Source of the DNA: Glutamicibacter halophytocola | GTDB lineage: Bacteria > Actinomycetota > Actinomycetes > Actinomycetales > Micrococcaceae | DNA: 64,000 bases | Direction: 5' to 3' | Assembly (NCBI RefSeq): GCF_001302565.1 | Contig: NZ_CP012750.1 | Coordinates: 2,604,001 to 2,668,000 of the forward strand | Shown: positions 49,860-57,756 of the stretch, piece after piece | Position numbering within the stretch: position 1 is the first letter of the stretch | How the letters are laid out: each line of letters opens with the position of its first letter | Made by a program: the position numbers and the translations under genes | The notes under the pieces: generated by a model | What the model was told of the DNA's origin: nothing | What the model saw: only the letters and a program-made list of their open reading frames with translations | The model's database searches: none

Positions 49860-49918
49860 GGGAAGTTCAGGGTATCCCCTCATAGCGGTGCCCGGCAAGA
49901 ACACGAGATCATGGAGCT

Positions 49919-51244
49919 ATGAACAATTCGGGGTCTGGGCGTCGGGGCTTTTTCAGCCAGCTGGGCAAATCACCAATTATCCGCAAAGAGTCGCGGTGGC
50001 TCGGTGGTGTCGCCACAGGAATAGCAGATTATTTCAAGATCGATGTGATTCTGGCGCGCGGCATCGTCGTCGTGCTCGGCTTCCTCGGTGGCCTAGGGCT
50101 CATTCTCTACGGCTTGGCCTGGGCTTTGTTGCCTGACCAGCAAGGCCGCATCCACCTGGAACGAGCGATCGACAAGGACTGGACCAGCGGCATGACCGGT
50201 GCTGTGGTTCTGGTGGCCTTGGGAATCTTTCCTGCACAGTGGATTCTGGATTCAGTAGCTCCTGTCTTGTGGCCGGTGGCAATCGTTGCCGCCGTTCTTT
50301 TCATCATTTTCAGCCGGAAGAATACAAAGTTCGAGAGGCAACGGCCGGCTAAGCCGGCCAAGGAGCAAGCTCCACCTGCTGCTTCGCCTCACACCACCGC
50401 GATGGAAAAGCCTTGGCGCAAGGATGCATTCACCTTTAGCAGCAGCGCCCCGTCCAGCACGCAGCCGACCAGCGCGAACCATATCGATCAGGAGGAAACC
50501 GTGGCTAACGGCAACCCGGATCCACAGCAACAGACCAGTGGTTACGACTATGCGTATACTCCTGATCCCAAATACACCCGGCCTTACAACCAGGATTCAT
50601 TCAAGGGCAAGGCAGCTCGCAAAGCGCAAGCTGCTGAACCGATCCCAGGATGGCTGTCCACGACTGCAGCAGGCTTGAGCATCCTGGCGATCGCCGCGGT
50701 GCTCTGCGCTGACTACCTTCACATCATCGATTTACCCGGTGCCGGTTGGGGCGTAGCCCTAGCCGCCGGTTTGCTGATCACCGGACTCTTCGTCGTCTTC
50801 GCAGCCCTGGTGCGGCGCACCAGCGGCGGGCTTCTGGGCTTGGGCATTCCCTTGCTGGTGCTGACTCTGGTCTTTTCCGGTTCCGCGTTCGGCACCGAGG
50901 ACCGCCAGGCGGTTCGCTCGGAACCCGGCGGCAATGATTACAGCGCAGTTTTCAGCCGCTCCACCATTGATCTGACCTACCTTGACTCGATCAGCACGCC
51001 AACTACCGTGGAAGTTGATTCGGTGTTCTCCCGATTGGATTTGAAGCTCCCGCCGAACGTACCGGTGAAAGTGACTTCGGATGGCGTCTTCAACTCCCAG
51101 ATGGGTCTTGAACTGCCACAGGATCAACGCCAATTGGATGAGGACGCACCGCTGCTGACCATCGAAGTCGACGGGTTGTTCTCGTCCGTCAGTACCGAGG
51201 TGGCCACCACGGCTACACCCACCGTCATCAACCCGGAATTCTAA
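49919..51244 (+). CDS. PspC / toast-rack envelope-stress membrane protein
   Basis: 441 residues. PspC domain near the N-terminus (WLGGVATGIADYFKID, then a helix), a second helix pair about 85-125, a long hydrophilic Pro/Thr/Gln-rich loop, further helices about 240-315, and a C-terminal extracytoplasmic beta-rich part. That last part resembles the LiaF/toast-rack repeats (VFSRLDLKLPPNVPVKVTSD, VDGLFSSVSTEV). Such proteins sense envelope damage and modulate LiaRS-like systems. First gene of three on the plus strand, opposite the kinase. Confidence 0.88.
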   Translation: MNNSGSGRRGFFSQLGKSPIIRKESRWLGGVATGIADYFKIDVILARGIVVVLGFLGGLGLILYGLAWALLPDQQGRIHLERAIDKDWTSGMTGAVVLVALGIFPAQWILDSVAPVLWPVAIVAAVLFIIFSRKNTKFERQRPAKPAKEQAPPAASPHTTAMEKPWRKDAFTFSSSAPSSTQPTSANHIDQEETVANGNPDPQQQTSGYDYAYTPDPKYTRPYNQDSFKGKAARKAQAAEPIPGWLSTTAAGLSILAIAAVLCADYLHIIDLPGAGWGVALAAGLLITGLFVVFAALVRRTSGGLLGLGIPLLVLTLVFSGSAFGTEDRQAVRSEPGGNDYSAVFSRSTIDLTYLDSISTPTTVEVDSVFSRLDLKLPPNVPVKVTSDGVFNSQMGLELPQDQRQLDEDAPLLTIEVDGLFSSVSTEVATTATPTVINPEF

Positions 51245-51257
51245 GGACTGAGCAACC

Positions 51258-51506
51258 ATGGGCAACGATTCCCTGCAACCTAAAAAGTTTCCCACCGGAA
51301 CCTTGGTCTTCGGACTGATCCTGATTGTGGTCTCGGTGGCAACACTGAGCCGGACATTCTTCCACTGGAGCTTTGACATGCCATTGTTCCTGATCATCGT
51401 TGTCGCCTTTGCTGGCGTGGCAATGGTCATTTCGGGACTGTCCGCGGCCGGCAAACGCCGTCAACGCGAAACGGAAATTCCCGCACCAAGCGACCCTAGC
51501 CTCTAG
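51258..51506 (+). CDS. two-helix small membrane protein
   Basis: 82 residues with two membrane helices (about 18-34 and 43-66) and a basic C-terminal segment (AAGKRRQRETE). AAGGA lies 8 bases before the ATG and 13 bases separate it from the PspC gene, so same operon. No family recognised; LiaI-like accessory role is a guess. Confidence 0.8.
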   Translation: MGNDSLQPKKFPTGTLVFGLILIVVSVATLSRTFFHWSFDMPLFLIIVVAFAGVAMVISGLSAAGKRRQRETEIPAPSDPSL

Positions 51507-51541
51507 CTTTTCAAACTCATCCAATTCAAAGGAGATTCACC

Positions 51542-51784
51542 ATGGACAAATTCTTCAATTCCCTTCGTTCAATGCCGCTTCGCCGCGGGCCTTCACGCCT
51601 TGCTGGCGGTGTCGCCGGCGGCATCGCCGACAAGTTCGGTTGGGACGTCACCATCGTGCGCATCGCACTGCTGCTTTCCTTCTTGCTGCCGGTCTTCGGC
51701 ATCGGTGCCTACATCGTCGCCTGGCTCCTGATCCCGGCTCAGGACAACAGCATCATTTTGCAGAACTGGCTGCGAAAGTTTTAG
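51542..51784 (+). CDS. stand-alone PspC-domain protein
   Basis: 80 residues, a minimal PspC domain: RRGPSRLAGGVAGGIADKFG, then one membrane segment and the closing AWLLIPAQDNS. AAAGGAG six bases before the ATG. Third PspC-bearing protein of this island, likely acting on the same signal. Confidence 0.9.
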   Translation: MDKFFNSLRSMPLRRGPSRLAGGVAGGIADKFGWDVTIVRIALLLSFLLPVFGIGAYIVAWLLIPAQDNSIILQNWLRKF

Positions 51785-51832
51785 GACCTCTAGATTTCCG
51801 CAGTGTTTCGCGGAATTCATGACGGCAGCTTG

Positions 51833-51888
51833 AGCCGCAGGGCGAGATGCGGTCACTTCGGTGACTTGCAACTCGCCCTTGTGGCTTT
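51833..51888 (+). terminator. long terminator-like hairpin after PspC operon
   Basis: A 14-pair stem (AGCCGCAGGGCGAG with CTCGCCCTTGTGGCT, some wobble pairs) capped by GTCAC/GTGAC with a TTCG loop, then TTT. Good end for the PspC gene set before pfkA. Confidence 0.7.
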
Positions 51889-52040
51889 AAGCACGTAGAC
51901 TGTCATGCAGAATTGATGCTCAATGACGCGCGGATATTAATTGACATCCGAACGGAATTCCTTGTTGCTCTAGCGCCGTTGCCATGCAATAGCGTCCAAC
52001 CAGTTGCACAAGGCTTTCCAAGTTTACGAAGCGAGGCCCA

Positions 52041-53069
52041 ATGCGCGTTGGAATCATGACCTCGGGCGGAGACTGCCCGGGCTTGAATGCCGTCATCCGA
52101 GGAGCCGTCCTGAACGGCATCAAAAGCTACGACTACGAGTTCGTTGGCTTCCGCGACGGCTGGCGCGGTGTCAAAGAAGGCGACTTCTTTGACCTGCCTC
52201 GCACCGCTGTCCGAGGCATCGCCAAGCAGGGTGGCACCATCTTGGGAACCTCGCGCACCAACGCCTTTGAAGGCGAGCTAGGCGGCGCAGAGAATATCGC
52301 CCGCGTGCTCAAGGACAACAACATTGACGCGCTGATCGCCATTGGCGGCGAAGGCACTTTGGCCGGGGCACAGCGCCTGTGCGCCGAAGGACTGCCTATT
52401 GTCGGTGTCCCCAAGACCATCGACAACGACCTGGACGCTACCGACTACACCTTCGGTTTCGACACGGCCAACCAGATTGCGGTTGAAGCAATAGACCGCC
52501 TGCGCACCACCGGCGACTCGCACCACCGCTGCATGGTTGCCGAAGTGATGGGCCGCCACGTTGGCTGGATTGCCTTGCACGCTGGCATGGCCTCGGGCGC
52601 TCACGCAGTGCTGATTCCTGAAGTGTCCACGCCGATGGAACAGATCTGCCAGTGGGTTACCGAAGCGCATGAGCGCGGTCGTGCACCGTTGGTAGTGGTT
52701 GCCGAAGGTTTTGTTCCCGAGGGCATGGAAGAAGCCTTCTCGGTCCGCGGCGTGGATACCTTTGGCCGTGCACGCTTGGGCGGCATTGGCGAAATGCTCG
52801 CCCCGGTCATCGAAGAGCGCACCGGCATCGAAACTCGCGCCACGGTTCTTGGACATATCCAGCGCGGCGGCGTGCCAACCGCATTCGACCGTGTATTGGC
52901 TACGCGGTTGGGCATGGCCGCCGTGGACTCCGTGAACGAAACCGCTTGGGGCACCATGGTTGCCCTGCACGGCACCAAGGTCCTGCGCGTGCCGTTGCGG
53001 GCCGCTTTGAATAACCTCAAGCGCGTTCCAATGGACCGCTACGAGGAAGCCGCAGTCCTCTTCGGTTAA
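52041..53069 (+). CDS. pfkA: 6-phosphofructokinase
   Basis: Phosphorylates fructose 6-phosphate. GIMTSGGDCPGLNAVIRG at the nucleotide site, IGGEGT at residues 101-106, catalytic PKTIDND at 124-130, MGRHVGW, and RGGVPTAFDR. Gly at the position after Glu104 favours ATP as donor, while Lys125 (Gly in E. coli PfkA) is shared with pyrophosphate-dependent relatives. Group III actinobacterial enzyme; ATP is my prediction. GCGAGG before the ATG; 342 residues. Confidence 0.95.
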   Translation: MRVGIMTSGGDCPGLNAVIRGAVLNGIKSYDYEFVGFRDGWRGVKEGDFFDLPRTAVRGIAKQGGTILGTSRTNAFEGELGGAENIARVLKDNNIDALIAIGGEGTLAGAQRLCAEGLPIVGVPKTIDNDLDATDYTFGFDTANQIAVEAIDRLRTTGDSHHRCMVAEVMGRHVGWIALHAGMASGAHAVLIPEVSTPMEQICQWVTEAHERGRAPLVVVAEGFVPEGMEEAFSVRGVDTFGRARLGGIGEMLAPVIEERTGIETRATVLGHIQRGGVPTAFDRVLATRLGMAAVDSVNETAWGTMVALHGTKVLRVPLRAALNNLKRVPMDRYEEAAVLFG

Positions 53070-53092
53070 TACCGAGGTCTGGCAGGCAAATG

Positions 53093-53129
53093 AAGATGGC
53101 CGGGAATGCTTAGCATTCCCGGCCATCTT
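53093..53129. terminator. bidirectional terminator, pfkA / YgfZ-like gene
   Basis: 15-bp perfect stem GATGGCCGGGAATGC and complement, loop TTA, A/T at both ends. Confidence 0.85.
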
Positions 53130-53173
53130 CGTATGTGCAGCTTATTCCAGCCTTCTGCAGTTTAATGCGATTC

Positions 53174-54256
53174 CTAGCCCTGTGGCGGGGTGCGGAGGAA
53201 TCCGGTAAAGCGCCCTGCCACCTGTCCAGCGTCAGGAGTCACGATGACATCCTGCGACGCCGGGTAGCTGGTTTCGCCGTCGACCACAGACAGAACTGTT
53301 TCTGGATCCACGTTGCGCTTGATCACGGCCAGGGCAATCGGCCCTGCCTCGTAGTGCAACGCGGCCGAGGTGACGCGTCCGACGGTGCGCTCCCCCACCT
53401 TGATCTCTGCCCCGGTGGACGGCAGGGTGTGCATCGAACCGTCAAGGTCCAAGAACACGACACGGCGCGGCGGATGCCCGATGTTGTGCACCCGGGCAAT
53501 CGTTTCCTGGCCCTTGTAACAGCCCTTTTCCAGATGCACCGCGGTGCGCAGCCAGTCCAGCTCATGCGGGATGGTCTTGTCGTCGATTTCCGCGCCGAAG
53601 CGCGGCTCCCAAGCGGCAATGCGCAGAGCCTCGACCGCCATCATACCGGCCAGATCCTCGTCAGCTGCTGCTGACGCCAGCTCATCGATAGCCACCACAT
53701 GCAACAGCCAAGGCCGTTCCTTGCCCGGATGGTCCTCGCGAGAGTAGGCCCACCCTCCCGGAGCGACACCCGGCCACGGGTCAGTCCACACCGGCGCCTC
53801 GGTGCCCGGAATCGGCCGGGTAGCCGCCAGGACGCCATGGGTAAGGGAAAGGTTATTGACCTCAACACGCAGCATGAAACGCATGGAATTCAAGAACTGC
53901 TCCAGCGCGGCACCCGCGCCAGGTTCAACTATGAGAATCAACCGGTCCTGGTCCGCCAGCACCTTCATCTCGTGCTCAACCCGGCCCTGGATCGAGAGCA
54001 GCAGCGTCTGGGTGCTCTGCCCCGGTTCCAGGTTATTAATACGCTGGCTGCTCAGGGTATCGAGCCAGCTTCGACGGTCTTCGCCTCGGATCTCAAGCAC
54101 ATCAAAATGGCTCAGATCAGCGATAGCCTTGCCTTCGGCCAGCTTGCGAGCTTCACGCGTGGGAGCGCCATAATGTGCTGCCACTCCGGCATCGACGCCA
54201 CCTGCTTCTACGGCGCCGTCGCGCTGCAGGAGAACGGACTGGTATCCAGTGCCCAT
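53174..54256 (-). CDS. YgfZ/GcvT-family folate-binding protein
   Basis: 360 residues. Tetrahydrofolate-binding proteins of this family help repair or assemble Fe-S enzymes. The defining motif KGCYKGQE is present, followed by TIARVHNIGHPPRRV; the N-terminal half has LSHFDVLEIRGEDRRSWLDT. I start at the ATG giving MGTGYQSV; the frame runs 30 codons further but would overlap the neighbouring gene. It starts three bases after that gene's stop, so same operon. Confidence 0.92.
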   Translation of the reverse strand: MGTGYQSVLLQRDGAVEAGGVDAGVAAHYGAPTREARKLAEGKAIADLSHFDVLEIRGEDRRSWLDTLSSQRINNLEPGQSTQTLLLSIQGRVEHEMKVLADQDRLILIVEPGAGAALEQFLNSMRFMLRVEVNNLSLTHGVLAATRPIPGTEAPVWTDPWPGVAPGGWAYSREDHPGKERPWLLHVVAIDELASAAADEDLAGMMAVEALRIAAWEPRFGAEIDDKTIPHELDWLRTAVHLEKGCYKGQETIARVHNIGHPPRRVVFLDLDGSMHTLPSTGAEIKVGERTVGRVTSAALHYEAGPIALAVIKRNVDPETVLSVVDGETSYPASQDVIVTPDAGQVAGRFTGFLRTPPQG

Positions 54257-54258
54257 GG

Positions 54259-54873
54259 CTAGTTCACCGAATCTTCGGCGGCTACGCGCTTGAGGGCCGC
54301 AGAAGCGTGGGCCTGCAGATCCAGGTTGCCCTGGGATACATCCCAACGCCAGAACAGCTCGCCGTTCACCAGCCCGTAGATGCGAGTTGATGATGCATAG
54401 GGCTTGGCGTTCTTGCTGCGCAGAAGGCCTTCGGTGGCCAGCTGGATGCGCGGGCCATCAATCAGCCCGTAGTAGAGCTCGGAAAGACCTCCAGGATGCA
54501 CGATGTGCGCCTGGATCTTGAAGCCTTCGTCGGTGTGCAGCTTCTGCACGTCATCGGCTGAACGCAGTACCGGGAAGATGTCGCCTGGGGTCATTCCTGG
54601 GCCAGCGTCGGCATCTTGCTGCTGGCGATCCAGGGACCAGAAGCCGTTTTCAACGGCAAGAATCCGCAGCTTGGTTCCGTCGGCTTCGGTGAGCCACGAT
54701 TCGCTGCGATATTCAAGATATGGGCCGCCAACGTCACGGAAAGTGACTTGCTGCCAAAAGTACCCATCCTCGGCTTCGCCTTCGCCAAGCCGTCCAGCAC
54801 CTTCCCAAGTGCCAATGAGCCATGCGAAAGGTACTAGTTCCGGGGTGAGGTCCGTAGGGAGATCAAATGCCAT
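54259..54873 (-). CDS. nitrobindin-like heme-binding (FABP-fold) protein
   Basis: 204 residues. The first strand carries GTWEGAG in LIGTWEGAGRLGEGEAEDG, the nitrobindin signature. The C-terminal LQAHASAALKRV holds the likely heme-ligand His. Members bind heme and react with NO or peroxynitrite; the exact role here is not known. Upstream partner of the YgfZ-like gene. Confidence 0.9.
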   Translation of the reverse strand: MAFDLPTDLTPELVPFAWLIGTWEGAGRLGEGEAEDGYFWQQVTFRDVGGPYLEYRSESWLTEADGTKLRILAVENGFWSLDRQQQDADAGPGMTPGDIFPVLRSADDVQKLHTDEGFKIQAHIVHPGGLSELYYGLIDGPRIQLATEGLLRSKNAKPYASSTRIYGLVNGELFWRWDVSQGNLDLQAHASAALKRVAAEDSVN

Positions 54874-54907
54874 GGACTACTCGCTCCTATTCGTCAGTGG
54901 TGAAATG

Positions 54908-54943
54908 AAAAGCAGCGCACACGTTATTGTGTGCGCTGCTTTT
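54908..54943 (-). terminator. terminator of the 39-aa gene
   Basis: Perfect 15-bp stem AAAAGCAGCGCACAC/GTGTGCGCTGCTTTT with a 6-base loop. It overlaps the stop of the small gene and stops its transcript before the nitrobindin-like gene. Confidence 0.88.
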
Positions 54944-55061
54944 ACTTCTGACCTTGGAAGAGGCGCTTTACTACCAAGCCTGCGAAGCCCGCCATGCCTA
55001 GACCGGCGATCACGACAAGTGCCTGGAAGAAAATTTCGAGTGCAAGATAATTTTCATTCAT
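54942..55061 (-). CDS. 39-aa single-span membrane microprotein
   Basis: MNENYLALEIFFQALVVIAG continues with LGMAGFAGLVVKRLFQGQK: a short acidic start, one membrane helix of about 22 residues, and a basic end. The reading frame ends exactly at a strong dedicated terminator, which argues that it is a transcribed gene and not chance. No recognised family; too small for normal gene finders. Confidence 0.7.
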   Translation of the reverse strand: MNENYLALEIFFQALVVIAGLGMAGFAGLVVKRLFQGQK

Positions 55062-55127
55062 GGCTTCATCTTAGCGCGACAAGAACCATAACTTCGACAC
55101 GCGTGACATACCCCGCACGATGTTGCG

Positions 55128-55868
55128 CTATATGAACGCCAGAACCTCCATGGCGTACCAGCTGGCAGCACCGCTGAGCAGGATGATTCCGCACGACAGG
55201 CCAAGGATCCCGCTGACATTGCGCACGCTTTTGCTCGCCAAGGCGAGTGCTCGCAATGAACCGACGAGCAGGCCTGCCAGAAGGCCCATCACGGCACCTT
55301 GGAACCACAGGATATCTATGGGAAGCGCACTGGCGGCAGCACCCAGAGCCACCGCTACCAATGGCGCCAGCAGCATCGTGATCCGATTCGGCAAGCGGGT
55401 GACGACGACTGCGCCAGCCCCAAGCAGCGAAATGACGGTGACGACGGTGAGCCCAAATCCATAGCCAACCAGCGCGCTGGCAGCCCACGCTGAGCCCAGG
55501 ACGGCCAGCACCATGCCAGTGACACCAGACACGACGCCTGCGAGGCGGCCTTCGGCTTCTGCTCCACGCAACACCTGGCTGATGAACACCAACAGCACGC
55601 CAACCGCGATGGCTTCCACGCTATGTGACATCACCGAGGCACCGGGCATGAAAATTGTTGCGGCGGTGGCAGCAAGCGAGCACAACGCAAGAATTATGGT
55701 GATGGGCCACGGCGCATCGGAGCGGACCATGCGCGGCCAGGTGTAGGCAAAAACCAGCTGTAATATTGCGGTGACCGCGCCCATGGGCCACGTCAGGGAA
55801 GACAGGCTGGATGCCAAGGTCAATAGGGCAACAGCGATGAGCCCACACAATAAAACTTTGATTCTCAA
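55128..55868 (-). CDS. polytopic membrane protein, unknown function
   Basis: 246 residues, about eight membrane helices with short loops and no recognised motif. TTG start: AGGAAAC lies 6 bases before it. Divergent from glnR. Similar unannotated membrane proteins often sit beside glnR in Micrococcaceae, but I cannot confirm this. Confidence 0.78.
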   Translation of the reverse strand: MRIKVLLCGLIAVALLTLASSLSSLTWPMGAVTAILQLVFAYTWPRMVRSDAPWPITIILALCSLAATAATIFMPGASVMSHSVEAIAVGVLLVFISQVLRGAEAEGRLAGVVSGVTGMVLAVLGSAWAASALVGYGFGLTVVTVISLLGAGAVVVTRLPNRITMLLAPLVAVALGAAASALPIDILWFQGAVMGLLAGLLVGSLRALALASKSVRNVSGILGLSCGIILLSGAASWYAMEVLAFI

Positions 55869-55994
55869 TCTATGTTTCCTGACGGTAATGTGTCTGCATC
55901 TGCGTGTTCACATGCATGATTCAACGGATTCATTCCTTATACTGTGACACGTAAAGATGATTTATTCGCAACCAATTGGCAGGAGGACGACCTA

Positions 55995-56663
55995 TTGGCC
56001 CACCTACTGCTACTTAGCAATCATGCCGAAAATGCGGCCGAAGTTCTTCCGGCACTCGAATTACTACTGCATGAAATTTCTTTTCTCCCTGCAAGCACCG
56101 AATCACTGAGCCAAGTTCCAGAATGTGATGCCGTCATCTTGGATGCACGCACGGATCTGATTCCAGCGCGATCGCTGGCACAGATCCTTCACGCGAATCT
56201 GAATTTGCCGCTCCTGCTGGTGGTCAGCGAGGGCGCCTTGGGCATCTTGAATTCTGAATGGCATGCAGCCGACTTCCTGCTGCCGTCGGCCATCCCGGCT
56301 GAATTGGATGCCCGCATCCGCTTGATGCTCGCAACCAATCCCAACACTGCCCCAGCTCCGGAACCAGCCGAGAACACCTCGGGCCTGCGCATCGATGAGC
56401 TGAGCTATACCGCTCGCATCGATAACCGCATGCTGGATCTGACGTACAAGGAATTCGAGCTCCTGAAGTACCTCGCTCAGTTCCCGGGACGGGTGTTCAC
56501 TCGCGAACAATTGCTGCATGAAGTTTGGGGTTACGACTACTACGGTGGCACTCGAACTGTGGATGTTCACGTCCGTCGCCTGCGCGCAAAACTGGGCACT
56601 GATCACGAACAACTCATTGGAACTGTGCGTAACGTAGGCTACCGTTTCCACACCGAAACATAA
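55995..56663 (+). CDS. glnR: nitrogen regulator GlnR (OmpR-type), TTG start
   Basis: Orphan OmpR-family regulator of nitrogen metabolism. Receiver-like half with VLPALELLLHEISFLPAS and Asp50 in CDAVILDARTDL, and a winged-helix half from about residue 125 (YKEFELLKYLAQFPGRVFTR, VDVHVRRLRAKLGTD). I start at TTG: AGGAGGA is 8 bases before it, and only this start places the receiver Asp at 50 as in Streptomyces GlnR. TATACT at 55938-55943 is a likely -10. Next gene is mshD, as in other actinobacteria. Confidence 0.9.
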   Translation: MAHLLLLSNHAENAAEVLPALELLLHEISFLPASTESLSQVPECDAVILDARTDLIPARSLAQILHANLNLPLLLVVSEGALGILNSEWHAADFLLPSAIPAELDARIRLMLATNPNTAPAPEPAENTSGLRIDELSYTARIDNRMLDLTYKEFELLKYLAQFPGRVFTREQLLHEVWGYDYYGGTRTVDVHVRRLRAKLGTDHEQLIGTVRNVGYRFHTET

Positions 56664-56715
56664 CTTTCAGCCATTTTGTGGCGAGTTCAAACCTTCACCC
56701 ACTATCGTGAATGGC

Positions 56716-57672
56716 ATGAGTGAACTGCCGCAGACCACAGTATCCGTTCAACACGTGACCGCTGAGCTAGACGAACGCACCCTGAGCGATGTGCGCCAAC
56801 TGGCTTCAGACGCCCAGGACGTCGATGGCAATCCCCCGCTGAGCGACCAGACGCTGGTTGCCCTGGCAGCGGATGAATCCGGCGACAACATCACCACGTT
56901 GCTCGCCGAAGTCGGAGAGGGCGCGGAGGCAGTTCTCGCAGGCGTTGCCGTTCTGGTGCGTGAAGCACAAGGTCAGCCATGGGTGATGGAACTTGTGGTG
57001 CATCCCGAACACCGCCAGTCAGGTATTGGCCGCGCTTTGCTGACCAAGCTCAACGAGCTGGTGGACCTGACCACGGTTCAGGCGTGGGCTCACGGAGACC
57101 ATGAAGCAGCCAAAAAGCTGGCAGCAAAGATTGGCCTGAGCCGAGTGCGCGAGCTCTACCGCATGCGCCGCGAAGGCACCGATTTTGTTGAAGAGCCACC
57201 GGCTGATCGCCGCTTTACCGTTCGCACCTTCCGTGTCGGTGAAGACGAGCCCGCCTGGCTCGAGGCAAACTCAAAGGCCTTCGCCCATCATCCCGAGCAG
57301 GGTTCGCTGACCCTTTTAGATCTTGACGCCCGCATGGCCGAGGATTGGTTTGATCCTTCCGGCTTCTTCCTTGCCTTCGATGCTGAGCAGAACCTCTTGG
57401 CCTACCACTGGACCAAGCTCCACCCTGCCTCCGGCGATGCCATTCGCCCTACCGGCGAAGTTTATGTCGTCGGCGTTGTCCCCGAGGCGCAGGGCATGGG
57501 ATTGGGCCGGTCTTTGACCATTGCCGGCATCAACTACCTGCTGGAGCTCGGAGTCGATGCTGTCATCCTCTACGTTGATGCCGACAACGAACCCGCCGTC
57601 AAGCTGTACCGGTCGCTGGGCTTCACACTTTGGGACGCCGACATTATGTACGGTCCGCAACCGATAGACTAG
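56716..57672 (+). CDS. mshD: mycothiol synthase
   Basis: GNAT enzyme that acetylates Cys-GlcN-Ins in the last step of mycothiol biosynthesis. Two acetyltransferase domains, each with a conserved GNAT core: VVHPEHRQSGIGRALLTKL (first) and VVPEAQGMGLGRSLTIAGIN (second). 318 residues from the ATG; a GTG 9 bases earlier is also possible. No ribosome-binding site is seen. TTGTGG-18-CACTAT could place the start almost on the first codon, so the message may be leaderless. Confidence 0.9.
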   Translation: MSELPQTTVSVQHVTAELDERTLSDVRQLASDAQDVDGNPPLSDQTLVALAADESGDNITTLLAEVGEGAEAVLAGVAVLVREAQGQPWVMELVVHPEHRQSGIGRALLTKLNELVDLTTVQAWAHGDHEAAKKLAAKIGLSRVRELYRMRREGTDFVEEPPADRRFTVRTFRVGEDEPAWLEANSKAFAHHPEQGSLTLLDLDARMAEDWFDPSGFFLAFDAEQNLLAYHWTKLHPASGDAIRPTGEVYVVGVVPEAQGMGLGRSLTIAGINYLLELGVDAVILYVDADNEPAVKLYRSLGFTLWDADIMYGPQPID

Positions 57673-57756
57673 TAGTACCAGCGGTTTCGTGTACCAGCAG
57701 GACCGCTCTCACGAGGTGTTTTGACATCTACTCGCAGGAAGAAATGAGTTCAGCAG

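Noticed and set aside
52041..53069. PfkA as a pyrophosphate-dependent enzyme
   Set aside because: Lys125 fits, but the donor-deciding position carries Gly rather than Asp, so ATP is more likely.
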